Of a stretch of 64,000 bases of DNA, positions 24,290 to 35,700 are shown piece after piece. The stretch is from Spongilla lacustris (taxonomy: Eukaryota > Porifera > Demospongiae > Spongillida > Spongillidae). The notes under the pieces are model-generated. The model saw nothing but the letters and a program-made list of their open reading frames with translations, did no database searches and was not told where the DNA came from. Each line of letters starts with the position of its first letter. Within the stretch, counting starts at the first letter, position 1. The stretch lies in the NCBI GenBank assembly GCA_949361645.1, contig OX442420.1:10094734-10158733 (forward strand), written 5' to 3'. The position numbers and the translations under genes are program-made.

Positions 24290-27200
24290 ATGGCAAGCCA
24301 TTCAGTACTGTGTTCCCAGAAGGTGGCGCCCGCGATGGGAATGGTGGCCGAACTGCAAGCCAAACTTCAGAAGAACAAGAAGGACCTCGTGCCCTCAAAG
24401 CCGGCAGTTAAGACGGGCGCTGTCGACGTAGCCGTTCTAAATGGCAAGGTTGCCAAACTGCCTACAAAGGACGCGGCCACAGCAGCCGTACGTGACGATA
24501 TTAATTCCGCCGCACGGCGATTCGACGTTGCGTCACCGCCTGCTGTTAGCCATTCAGCCAATAAGCAGCCCGTACCAGGTGCCCAAGAAGGGCGGAGACC
24601 ACCCCCTTCAAATCTCAGGACGGAACTTAGAAAAACGACAAGTAACGTTACACTTGGCGGCAATATCCAAGGTAGCGACGGGGAGATTAATGGCTCGCGC
24701 AGAAGTTTTGGGGGCGAAGGAAAAGAACTAACCACGGTTCGCAGCCACGGAGATGTACAACGCGGGCTGACGGTACTACTAGAACAGCCCTCCCCTCCCG
24801 CCTTCGGATACCAGAACGTGTTCGATGATCCGCAGCCGCGCGCCTCGAACAAAGATAAAGACAGAGACACTGCCCTCCAGAAAAAAAAGCCGATTCCCAT
24901 TCCAAGAAAGAGCTCCACTACAGATACGCAGGCACTAGTGGGAGGAGGCCCTTCAGAGGAGGAGGGAGGAGGCGAGGAGAGCAGCTCACGTGATACTCCG
25001 ACCGGAGCTGCCTTGCAATTGTCCAAATCTCTCAACGACCTCGATGGCTGTTCCAATGTAAATGATGCTACGGGTCCCTCCGCGGGATTCGTTCAAGTCA
25101 AATTGCGACACCAAGCACTGTGTGTGTGCAAATCTGCTGAGGACATGTGCGTAGGAACGGGGACCCCACCCACCAAACCACGCCCCCTCCCCGGTAAATG
25201 GGCACTCGCAAAGACGATCAGTGACTGCCCCGCCCTCTCGGCAGAGGCCGCACCTCCTGAGGTGAGGAACAGGGCCTGCAGCGAGGGTGACCTCATAGCC
25301 CCGCCCTTAAACGACGACGAATACGTTCAAATGGATCCCACCACCACCATCACATCCTCACCGGCTGCCGGCAGCCATGAGTACCTAAAGGTGCTCCCTG
25401 CTGAGGAGGATGTGGACATGTACATGGACATGAGCCTGGAGGTGTTTGGTAAGGGGGGATCTCCTCCCTCTGCTGCCATGACCTCATCAGACGTGAGAGC
25501 ACAGATGGGTAGGGAACAAGGGGAGGGGAAGGGGAGGGGGTATTCCTCCTCCCCACCCCAACCAAGCACCCCTGGATCGGATGCCTCGTCCTGTCAGGGG
25601 GAGGTGGGAGGCACTAAACCCCCCATTGTACCCCAGAGGCCCACTGTGACCAATCGCAGTGAGTCCTCTAGCCCCGATGAATACCTATATTCTACCATAC
25701 CCAGCAAGAAGTACTTCGTATCCACCCAGACACCTGACTCGCCAAAAGAGGCTCCGCCCACCAAGAGGGAGGTGACCATCTTGAAGCCTCCTGACCCTCC
25801 CCCAAAGTCAAAGTCTCTGCTGAGAGAGGTAGGTGTGCTCTTAATGGAACATGCCAACAATAAGAAACCTGACGAAACAAAAAGCAAGTCCACTGCTGTT
25901 GTCAAGGAGACCACAAAGAAGGAGGGGCCAAGGGTGGAGCCCTACAGCAGCAAGAACCGCAAGTCACCATCACCTGTCAAGATGGTTGCCAAGGCATCAG
26001 CAACAGGTCACATGCCTGTCAAACTTGCCGTCAGCCAGTCGTCATCAGAGTCTGACTTTGAGAGTACCAACGCGTGGGGACTGAAGAAGGCCCTCTCTCC
26101 CAGGAGACCCCCGCCCCCCAAGGCTTCACGCACAAGGGTGTACGACCAGAATATCTACGACAGTAAGCCTGTAGACAACAGCAGGGAGGAGCCCTCAGAG
26201 CAGCAGGAGGCAAAGAGAGGTGTGAGAGGGAAGGGGTTGAACAAACTGCACACCAAGATAGACCGCACCTCTCTCCTGGTCATCATGGAGAACAGGGAAG
26301 CCATATTCAAGCAGCTGGGACTTGGATCATGTGACCCGAGTACTGGCGAGGGTAGTGCAGTGGACATCCTGGGCACCATACTGGGGCAGATCGATTCCCT
26401 CCTTAGTAGGAGACTATACTCGGAGAGGGAGCTGATAGCGGCCATTGAGACCCACCTTAACATCAGACTGTCCTCCCCGCAAGCGAGTGAGAGGGATAAG
26501 GAGGGGGAGGAGGTCGGCAAGGGTAAGGAGACCCGGATGGTCCTAACTGACCAGGATGTGGAGAGGGTTAACCAGCTGGTAAGGAACAGCTGCTTCGAGG
26601 ACGACTCTGAACCCGAGGGTGGGGGAGGGGGAGGGGATGAGATGGTGAGGTCGGAGGTCAATGATGAGGCAGATGAGGTGACAAGGAAAGTCTCTCAAGA
26701 CAGCATTAAGGCTTCTCAAGACGCCTCTCAAGACAGCATTAAGGCTTCTCAAGATGCCTCTCAAGACAGCATTAAGGCTTCTCAAGACAGCGATTCGGAC
26801 TGTGAGTATGTGTCTTCTGTGACGGTACCCTCCTCCCCCCCTGCTGTCAGAAAGCCACACAGCCTCTCCCTCTCCAACCTGGAGATATGTGAGGTGAGGG
26901 TGGCAGGGGGAGGAGTGGACAGGAGACCCTCCACCCTTGCCGATGATGTCATCAACACAACCTTCTCCTGGGATTCTGGGTGTGGCACCTTTACGGAGAA
27001 GGGGGGCCTGTTGACCAAATTTGGTAGTGGGGTGAGGGTGGATATCCCCCAGGGGGCCATACCCAGGGACAAGAGACAGCAGTTGTGGTTGGAGGCTAAG
27101 GACACGTTTGCCATTGAAGACCCAATGGATGCCACATGCCCCCTACAGGGGTCCCCAGCCCTATGCATCACCCGTGGCAATGAATTGGAGAGCCACATTA

Positions 27201-28593
27201 GAAACAAGGCCGACACCCTCATACAGCTATCCCCCACGGTGGAGGTGGGGCCCAGCGACGCCATGTTCTTCAAAGCCCTCCGTGTGACCATACCACACTG
27301 CCTATCCCTGAAGAGCCTCGGGTGGAACATCCATGTGGAGGGGAGGGTGAGTCCCTCGGGGGAGTGGCTGCGGTTGCCCAAGTCCCATGCCAACATGCTG
27401 TCGTGTAAGAGCAAGGCGGGCCTCTTTTGGAACTCTTCCTACCAGCTCCACATGAATCACGTGACCGTTCACACCTCACAGCTAGGCTCGTTTCGATTGG
27501 TCGGGTGTCCGATCATGAAAGGTGCGAGGTCTGGCAAGAAGATGTTGGCGAGTGTGTACACCAGGTGCCAGGGGGAGGAGGAAGAGAGTGCATGTGTGCC
27601 AGTGAGTGTGTTCATCATCAACGACATCCAAGATCATTCTGAGGTGAGAGCCATGTGTGTTGGGGGCCAACAGTCCATATCTGTCCCAGTGTGATTGTAG
27701 TGTAAGTACTAATTGTGCAGCACTTATGTAGAGATGTGTGTGCATGTACCTGTGAGGGACATATGTGCTTGTAACATGTGACATGTGTTTGTAACATGTG
27801 ACATGTGTGCAAGGTACCTCACAACACATGTTTTGGTTGCCATAGCTACTAGCTAAACAAATATTAATGCGCTTCTTCTTGCAGGCTCTGGACACAGTTT
27901 TGGTTGCCCGTGGTTACAACAAGGTGGAACAGAAGCTTTCGTTTTATTGTATCGGTGATGGAAAGGACTTAGAAGTGTCTCTGGAGTGTGACTCCCAGCA
28001 TCTTAGAAGGATGCCGCCCACACAGGTGAGGGAGGGGGGTGACAGGAATGTGGCTATGGCATGAGAGGGTGGGGATGGATGGGAATGTGGGTGGTGGGCA
28101 CTAATAGAATCAATCGCTGAATTCACATGCACCAACAAGGGAGGGCGAGAATTTGAGGGCAAGGTGAGCCTGTATGGGTAACGTTAGAGAGACGAGAGGG
28201 CAGAGGTTATCACCTCTCTGTAGCTGAAAATAAGGGTTTTATTAATAGGAAGCTAAGTGTTGATAGCGATATCAAACTGGTACTACTCGTTAACTTCCTG
28301 TATAGCCAGTTGAGATACCTGCTTTCGTGTGTACCATGTTATGTGCACACCCTAAATACATGAGTGTATTAGTGTTATGTACACAAACTGTTTAATACGA
28401 TGATGCTCTTTCGTTGTTATGGCAGTGTGTTCCATTTGGTCAGTTCTGGAGACAGAAGAAGATTGGTCAGTCACATGTCACATTCTACTTGGAGAAAGGA
28501 AAGGGGGCGGGGCCACTCAACCTGACGTTGAAGGTGCATCAGGTGGGGGTGCAGAGCAGAGACACAAGCCAGTGCACCTTCCTTATAGAGTGA
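24290..28593 (+). CDS. ZU5-UPA scaffold protein with phosphotyrosine motifs
   Basis: Exons 24290-27643, 27885-28025 and 28426-28593 join in phase 0 to about 1220 aa. The ATG at 24290 (MASHSVLCSQ) is preferred to the upstream non-ATG extension. The first 880 residues look disordered and Ser/Pro-rich. They carry PxxxPR (KPIPIPRK) and Tyr motifs YVQM (Tyr about 345), YLKV (365), YMDM (378), EYLYST (465) and IYDSK (623). The two YxxM sites fit PI3K-SH2 docking. A helical block near residues 653-728 is unassigned, and a SQDSIKA repeat lies near 802-833. ZU5 spans about 889-1070 (FSWDSGCGTF, VDIPQGAIP). UPA follows: VSVFIINDIQD, then PFGQFW and HVTFYLEKGK, aligning with the UNC5 UPA pattern. It ends without a death domain and has no membrane segment. 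In UNC5, ankyrin and PIDD, ZU5-UPA is an adaptor module. Confidence 0.85.
26695..26790 (+). repeat. Coding tandem repeat SQDSIKA
   Basis: A 36-bp unit (ctcaagacagcattaaggct plus linker) repeated about 2.7 times in frame inside the ZU5-UPA gene. Multiple of three, so copy number can change without breaking the frame. Confidence 0.85.
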
Positions 28594-29721
28594 TCATGTG
28601 ACTGACGTGCGGTGGTCACATGACCATATGGGCTGTGGTCATGTGATCAACGTAAATTCTTTATACATGTGTGTGCAATGTTTGCGCAACGGTCATGTGA
28701 TCAACGTACTGCCTTTATGTGTGCATCAAATGGAAATATTTATGAAGTCCGCAATGTGAACTGGCAGCATGTAGCTATAAGGAAGAGATGTCAAACATGT
28801 CTTGTACATTCTAACTCACAAAAGGTCCAATGGCCTTGCAGTAGGCCAAGTTATCGGTACTAGTTATTAACTATATTCTAATATCCCAGCTGGTTAGATA
28901 TATATCCCAGCTAGTTAAATATAACTGCTAGTTAAATATATTCTAATATACACCTGCTAGTTAAATATATTCCACTGCTAGTTAAATAATATACCAAATC
29001 AGATTATTACCTAACTCCACTGACAAAGTAGAAGGAACTATTGACCTGCTCTCTTGCAAGCAGATGATGATGTCAACATCTGCCAGATGGCTATGTGTGT
29101 GAGGCGTTACACAACAGGATGTGTGGTTCACTGATGTGATGTGTCACTCACTATGTAGGGGTACTGGAGATGTGCATGGCTGCAACCATGGCAACGCTGC
29201 AGTATGCCCATAAAATAGCTGGTAATCAAAGCCCAATGTAATTCTCCAATTCTCTCACCTTTTGCGGACACTATATAGCTGGTTCAAAGGTAACCCCACT
29301 GTGATCTGTGGACACTATATGGCTGGTTCAAAGGTAACCCCACTGTGATCTGTGGACACACTCCCACTCATCACGTCTCCATCCTATTGACACATACCAG
29401 GTTTCCCCAACATCCATACTGGGAAAGCTCTGGTGAAAGGAAACCATACCTTTGAAGCCCACTGATCAGCAATCATCACATAGTACACACTCCTCCCACC
29501 TTCCTCCCTCCATGTCTCCCCTTCCCTCCATCCAAACACATCCTTCCTTCTCCTCCACTCCATCCACACATACTCCCTTCCATCCACACATCCTCCCTTC
29601 CATCCACACATCCTCCCTTCCATCCACACATCCTCCCTTCTCCTTCCCTACGCCTTCTCAATACTGGATGTACATCAAGAGATAACCAAGTCCACACTTA
29701 ATTAAAGCACACCACTCGTAT
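28594..29721. other. Convergent intergenic region with short duplications
   Basis: Lies between the 3' ends of the ZU5-UPA gene (+) and the ZDHHC6-like gene (-). It holds diverged ctgctagttaaatatattc units (28880-28995), a 56-bp tandem duplication (agctggttcaaaggtaaccc, about 29275-29355) and four 20-bp copies of catccacacatcctcccttc (29560-29642). No gene seen. Confidence 0.5.
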
Positions 29722-32700
29722 TCATTCTTCCTTTGTCTTCGACTTTTTCTTCCCCTCAGGTGTGGTAGCTTTCTTGCCCTCAGCTTTCTTGCCATCAGCT
29801 TTCTTGCCCTCAGGTGTGGTGCCTTTCTTCCTAAGCATCTCCAGGTCCTGGGCAGTACCCTCACCATCACATGACTGGTGACCCTCATCACATGACTGGT
29901 GACCCTCATCACATGACTGGTGACCCTCATCATCACATGACTGGTGACCCTCATCACATGACTGGTGACCATCATCATGCTTCTTCCCTTGTTCCTTAAC
30001 GCAGTGACGTGGGATCCACCCCCTGGTACTGACCAGATGTCTGTTCTTCATCTCAGCTGCCATGGAAACAGCATATGCACATACATGACCATGTGCAATG
30101 CTATCCTACAGAGTACTTCTGACATGGCACATCCCCCTATTGGGGGGGGGGGGGGGGGGGGGGAACATGATGGGGTCTACAGGGGAACATGATGGGGTCT
30201 ACAGGGGAACATGATGGGGTCTACAGGGGAACATGATGGGGTCTACAGGGGAACATGATGGGGTCTACAGGGGAACATGATGGGGTCTGCAGGGGAACAT
30301 GATGGGGTCTACAGGGGAACATTATGAGGTCTACAGGGAACATGATGGGGTCTACAGGGGAACATGATGGGGTCTACAGGGGAACATGATGGGGTCTACA
30401 GGGGAACATGATGGGGTCTACAGGGGAACATGATGGGGTCTACAGGGGAACATGATGGGGTCTACAGGGGAACATGATGGGGTCTACAGGGGAACATGAT
30501 GGGGTCTACAGGGGAACATGATGGGGTCTACAGGGGAACATGATGGGGTTTGCAGGGGAACATGATGGGGTCTACAGGGGAACATGATGGGGTCTACAGG
30601 GGAACATGATGGGGTCTACAGGGGAACATGATGGGGTCTACAGGGAACATGATGGGGTCTACAGGGGAACATGATGGGGTCTACAGGGGAACATGATGGG
30701 GTCTACAGGGGAACATGATGGGGTCTACAGGGGAACACAGGTCACACTCTCTCAATTACAGTTACAAGAGAACACTTACTTTGATTCAGTAGCACATCCC
30801 CATACACCCAATAGCTTGAGTAGGGGGAGGGGCCAGCAAGTAGGGGGAGGGGCCAGCAAGTTGGGAGAAAAGAAAGATGAACATAAAGTATGTTAGTTAC
30901 CTAGGCAACTATTGGATGCCCAGCAATCATCACATGCTGAACAACACAACCTTTAGAGGACAGAAGCCATGACTGTGTGTGTGTATCCCCATGGGCGCCC
31001 CCAGCTTTTCTGGAAGGGGGGGGGGGGGGGGCCAGGATAGGGCAAGGGGGGTGCCATTTGACAGCCGTGAATACATTTTCCACTTTCGGCCGATTCAGCC
31101 AGCGAGGGGGGGGTGCTGTCCGCTTTTGGCCGATTTAACGAGTGTGTGTGTGTGTGTGTGCTGTCCGCTTTTGGCTGATTTAACGAGCGGGGGGGGGGGG
31201 GGGTGCTGTCCACTTTCGGCCGATTCAATCAGTGAGGTGTCCACCCTCTCGGCTGATCCAGCCATACTATCAGTGGGCGGAGGGTGCTGTCCACTTTCAG
31301 TGCGTATGTATGTAAACTTTTATTACAAGGGGGGGGGGGGGGGGGGGCCATGGCCCCCCCTGGGGACGCCCTTGATCCCCTCCCAAATAGTATTCATTGC
31401 ACACACACACACACACACACATTTATAGCTTTCAACTCATACGCTACCATGGTTACCAAAGTGGGCAATTAACCACAGAGGTGTGGCTACTTACTCATCA
31501 GATTTTGAGACGGCAAACGAGTCCCCAGGCTCTACGCCCACTCTCCTGTCCAAGGTGGGTCCACACGTGGCCACACACACACCATGGGAGCACGGGCACC
31601 AGGCTCCATTGTATGACCTCACCACCTTGACCTCAACCTGTTGAAGTGAAGGGAGGGAGGAGTCACCACCACCACCCTAGCACCATGGTTGCCATGCCTA
31701 CCATATGCTCTTTTTTCTCTTTCTTTTGTTCCAGCTGTTCAATCTGTTGAGACGATGGAGGTACTAATGTATGGGAATATGGAGGTACCAATGTATGGGA
31801 ATATGGAGGTACTAATGTATGGGAATATGGAGGTACTAATGTATGGGAATATGGAGGTACTGATGTATGGGAATATGGAGGTACTGATGTATGGGAATAT
31901 GGAGGTACTGATGTATGGGAATATGGAGGTACTGGTGTATGGGAATATGGAGGTACTGATGTATGGGAAAATGGAGGTACTGATGTATGGGAAAATGGAG
32001 GTACTGGTGTATGGGAATATGGAGGTACTGGTGTATGGAAATGTGGAGGTACTGATGCATGGGGATATGGAGGTACTGGTGTATGGGAATATGGAGGTAC
32101 TGATGTATGGGAATGTGGAGGTACTGATGTATGGGAATATGGAGGTACTAATGTATGGGAATATGGAGGTACTGGTGTATGGGAATATGGAGGTACTGAT
32201 GTATGGGAATGTGGAGGTACTAATGTATGGGAATATGGAGGTACTGGTGTATGGAAATGTGGAGGTACTGATGCATGGGGATATGGAGGTACTGATGTAT
32301 GGGAATATGGGGAATATGGAGGTACACCTGTATGGAAATATAGAGGTACACATGTACCAATGTATGGGAGTACATGTATAAGTCACACCCAAAGTGATCT
32401 AACTAACACATCCACACCATGGCTTTTCGAGGAATGAATTACACGTAAGCATTGCTAGTTCAGTAAACATTGGTAGGCATAGCTGTGAGTGTTTGTTGGG
32501 GGGCCATCTGTGCACAAGATGCCCAGAATGGGGGGGGGGCCATCTGTGCACAAGATGCCCAGAATGCCTACTTGTAGCATATATACAACACCCACCTACA
32601 GCTATACCTCAACTGGAGCAATACAATCTGATGACTGCAATCAAACTGTACTTATGAACTAGCAATGCTTACTGAACTAGCAATGCTTACTGAACTAGCA

Positions 32701-35700
32701 ATGCTTACTGAACTAGCAATGCTTACTGAACTAGCAATGCTTACTGAACTAGCAATGCTTACTGAATAGCAATGCTTACTGAACTAGCAATGCTTACTGA
32801 ACTAGCAATGCTTACTGAACTAGCAATGCTTACTGAACTAGCAATGCTTACTGAACTAGTAATGCTTACTGAACTAGCAATGCTTACTGAACTAGCAATG
32901 CTTACTGAACTAGCAATGCTTACTGAACTAGCAATGCTTACTGAACTATAGCAATGCTTACATTGCTGTGAACACTCTACAAGCTTATAGTGGGCGGGTC
33001 TTTAAATACATCACAGACCAGACATGGATTTTTTCCCAACAAGGGGGGGGGGGGGGGTCTGTGGATCTTTTTATATTTTTACAAAAACCACGGACATTGG
33101 ACGGGGCTTGACCTGGAACAATGTCAAGCCATCTATTAAGGTACTGGCAGGGGAGGTGGGGGGCACACTGGCAGGGGAGGTGGGGGGCACACTGGCAGGG
33201 GAGGTGGGGGGCACACTGGCAGGGGAGGTGGAGGGCACACTGGCAGGGGAGGTGGGGGGCACACTGGCAGGGGAGGTGGGGGGCACACTGGCAGGGGAGG
33301 TGGAGGGCACACTGGCAGGGGAGGTGGGGGGCACACTGGCAGGGGAGGTGGAGGGCACACTGGCAGGGGAGGTGGGGGGCACACTGGCAGGGGAGGTGGG
33401 GGGCACACTGGCAGGGGAGGTGGAGGGCACACTGGCAGGGGAGGTGGAGGGCACACTGGCAGGGGAGGTGGGGGGCACACTGGCAGGGGAGGTGGGGGGC
33501 ACACTGGCAGGGGAGGTGGAGGGCACACTGGCAGGGGAGGTGGGGGGCACACTGGCAGGGGAGGTGGGGGGCACACTGGCAGGGGAGGTGGAGGGCACAC
33601 TGGCAGGGGAGGTGGGGGCACACTGGCAGGGGAGGTGGGGGGCACACTGGCAGGGGAGGTGGGGGGCACACTGGCAGGGGAGGTGGGGGGCACACTGGCA
33701 GGGGAGGTGGGGGGCACACTGGCAGGGGAGGTGGAGGGCACACTGGCAGGGGAGGTGGGGGGCACACTGGCAGGGGAGGTGGGGGGCACACTGGCAGGGG
33801 AGGTGGGGGCACACTGGCAGGGGGAGGTGGGGGCACACTGGCAGGGGAGGTGGGGGGCACACTGGCAGGGGAGGTGGAGGGCACACATCATATGACGCTT
33901 CTTAAATTATAAATTGGAACTAGTAGGTATACATGTATACGTAATATGTATGTAAGATGTATTGACTTATAACATCCAATATCAATATTATAATTATTAT
34001 TATTTTATAAAAATCAATGAAAATGATATACATTATTGTTATAATTATTATTAAATGTTCTCCGAGAAACCTCCAGCAGCCGGCATCAGGGATCTCAACA
34101 TTATGGCTCTGGCATTTGACCTGACAAGGATGATTTTTGAATTTTAATAAATAAATGTGCTTCGTATTTGCCTATTATTTTTATATTATAATATAATTGT
34201 TGGGAATAACTATTACACAAACGCAACAATAACTAAACACAAGTGATATATAAATTATTAATAATTACAAGTTACAGGATTAACAAATGGATACAGATGT
34301 AAAATACACAACTACACTACAAAGTTAATGAATCAATAATTAACGTAACGGTTCAATTACGCTCCTCAAGAGGAAGCCTCATAAGGAGAGCCCTTGTGTT
34401 GGTGCGTACAGGGGACAGGTTGAGGTGACCATACAGGTTAGCAACCACCTCTGACCTAGGTTGGATCTTGTGGCAAGGGCGGGAGAAAGCCTGTGCCCCA
34501 TGCTCCATAGCCTGTGCCCCATGCCCCATAGCCTGTGCCCCATGCTCCATAGCCTGTGCCCCATGCTCCATAGCCTGTGCCCCATGCTCCATAGCCTGTG
34601 CCCCATGCTCCATAGCCTGTGCCCCATAGCCTGTGCCCCATGCCCCATAGCCTGTGCCCCATGCTCCATAGCCTGTGCCCCATGCCCCATAGCCTGTGCC
34701 CCATGCTCCATAGCCTGTGCCCCATGCTCCATAGCCTGTGCCCCATGCTCCATAGCCTGTGCCCCATGCTCCATAGCCTGTGCCCCATGCTCCATAGCCT
34801 GTGCCCCATGCTCCATAGCCTGTGTCCCATGCTCCATAGCCTGTGCCCCATGCCCCATAGCCTGTGCCCCATGCTCCATAGCCTGTGCCCCATGCTCCAT
34901 AGCCTGTGCCCCATGCTCCATAGCCTGTGCCCCATGCCCCATAGCCTGTGCCCCATGCTCCATAGCCTGTGCCCCATGCCCCATAGCCTGTGCCCCATGC
35001 TCCATAGCCTGTGCCCCATGCTCCATAGCCTGTACCCCATGCTCCATAGCCTGTGCCCCATGCCCCATAGCCTGTGCCCCATGCCCCATAGCCTGTGCCC
35101 CATGCTCCATAGCCTGTGCCCCATAGCCTGTGCCCCATGCTCCATAGCCTGTGCCCCATGCCCCATAGCCTGTGCCCCATGCTCCATAGCCTGTGCCCCA
35201 TGCCCCATAGCCTGTGCCCCATGCCCCATAGCCTGTGCCCCATAGCCTGTGCCCCATGCTCCATAGCCTGTGCCCCATGCTCCATAGCCTGTGCCCCATG
35301 CTCCATAGCCTGTGCCCCATGCTCCATAGCCTGTGCCCCATGCTCCATAGCCTGTGCCCATGCCCCATAGCCTGTGCCCCATGCTCCATAGCCTGTGCCC
35401 CATGCCCCATAGCCTGTGCCCCATGCTCCATAGCCTGTGCCCCATGCTCCATAGCCTGTGCCCCATGCTCCATAGCCTGTGCCCCATGCTCCATAGCCTG
35501 TGCCCCATGCCCCATAGCCTGTGCCCCATGCTCCATAGCCTGTGCCCCATGCTCCATAGCCTGTGCCCCATGCCCCATAGCCTGTGCCCCATGCTCCATA
35601 GCCTGTGCCCCATGCCCCATAGCCTGTGCCCCATGCCCCATAGCCTGTGCCCCATGCTCCATAGCCTGTGCCCCATGCTCCATAGCCTGTGCCCCATGCC

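Noticed and set aside
30163..30738. CRISPR-like regular repeats
   Set aside because: Uniform head-to-tail units with no unique spacers in a eukaryotic intron.
31689..32392. MEVLMYGN / TSIFPYIS repeat ORFs
   Set aside because: 24-bp intronic minisatellite.
33024..33912. Long LAGEVGGT / PPPPLPVC repeat ORFs on both strands
   Set aside because: Products of a 24-bp minisatellite inside an intron, not genes.
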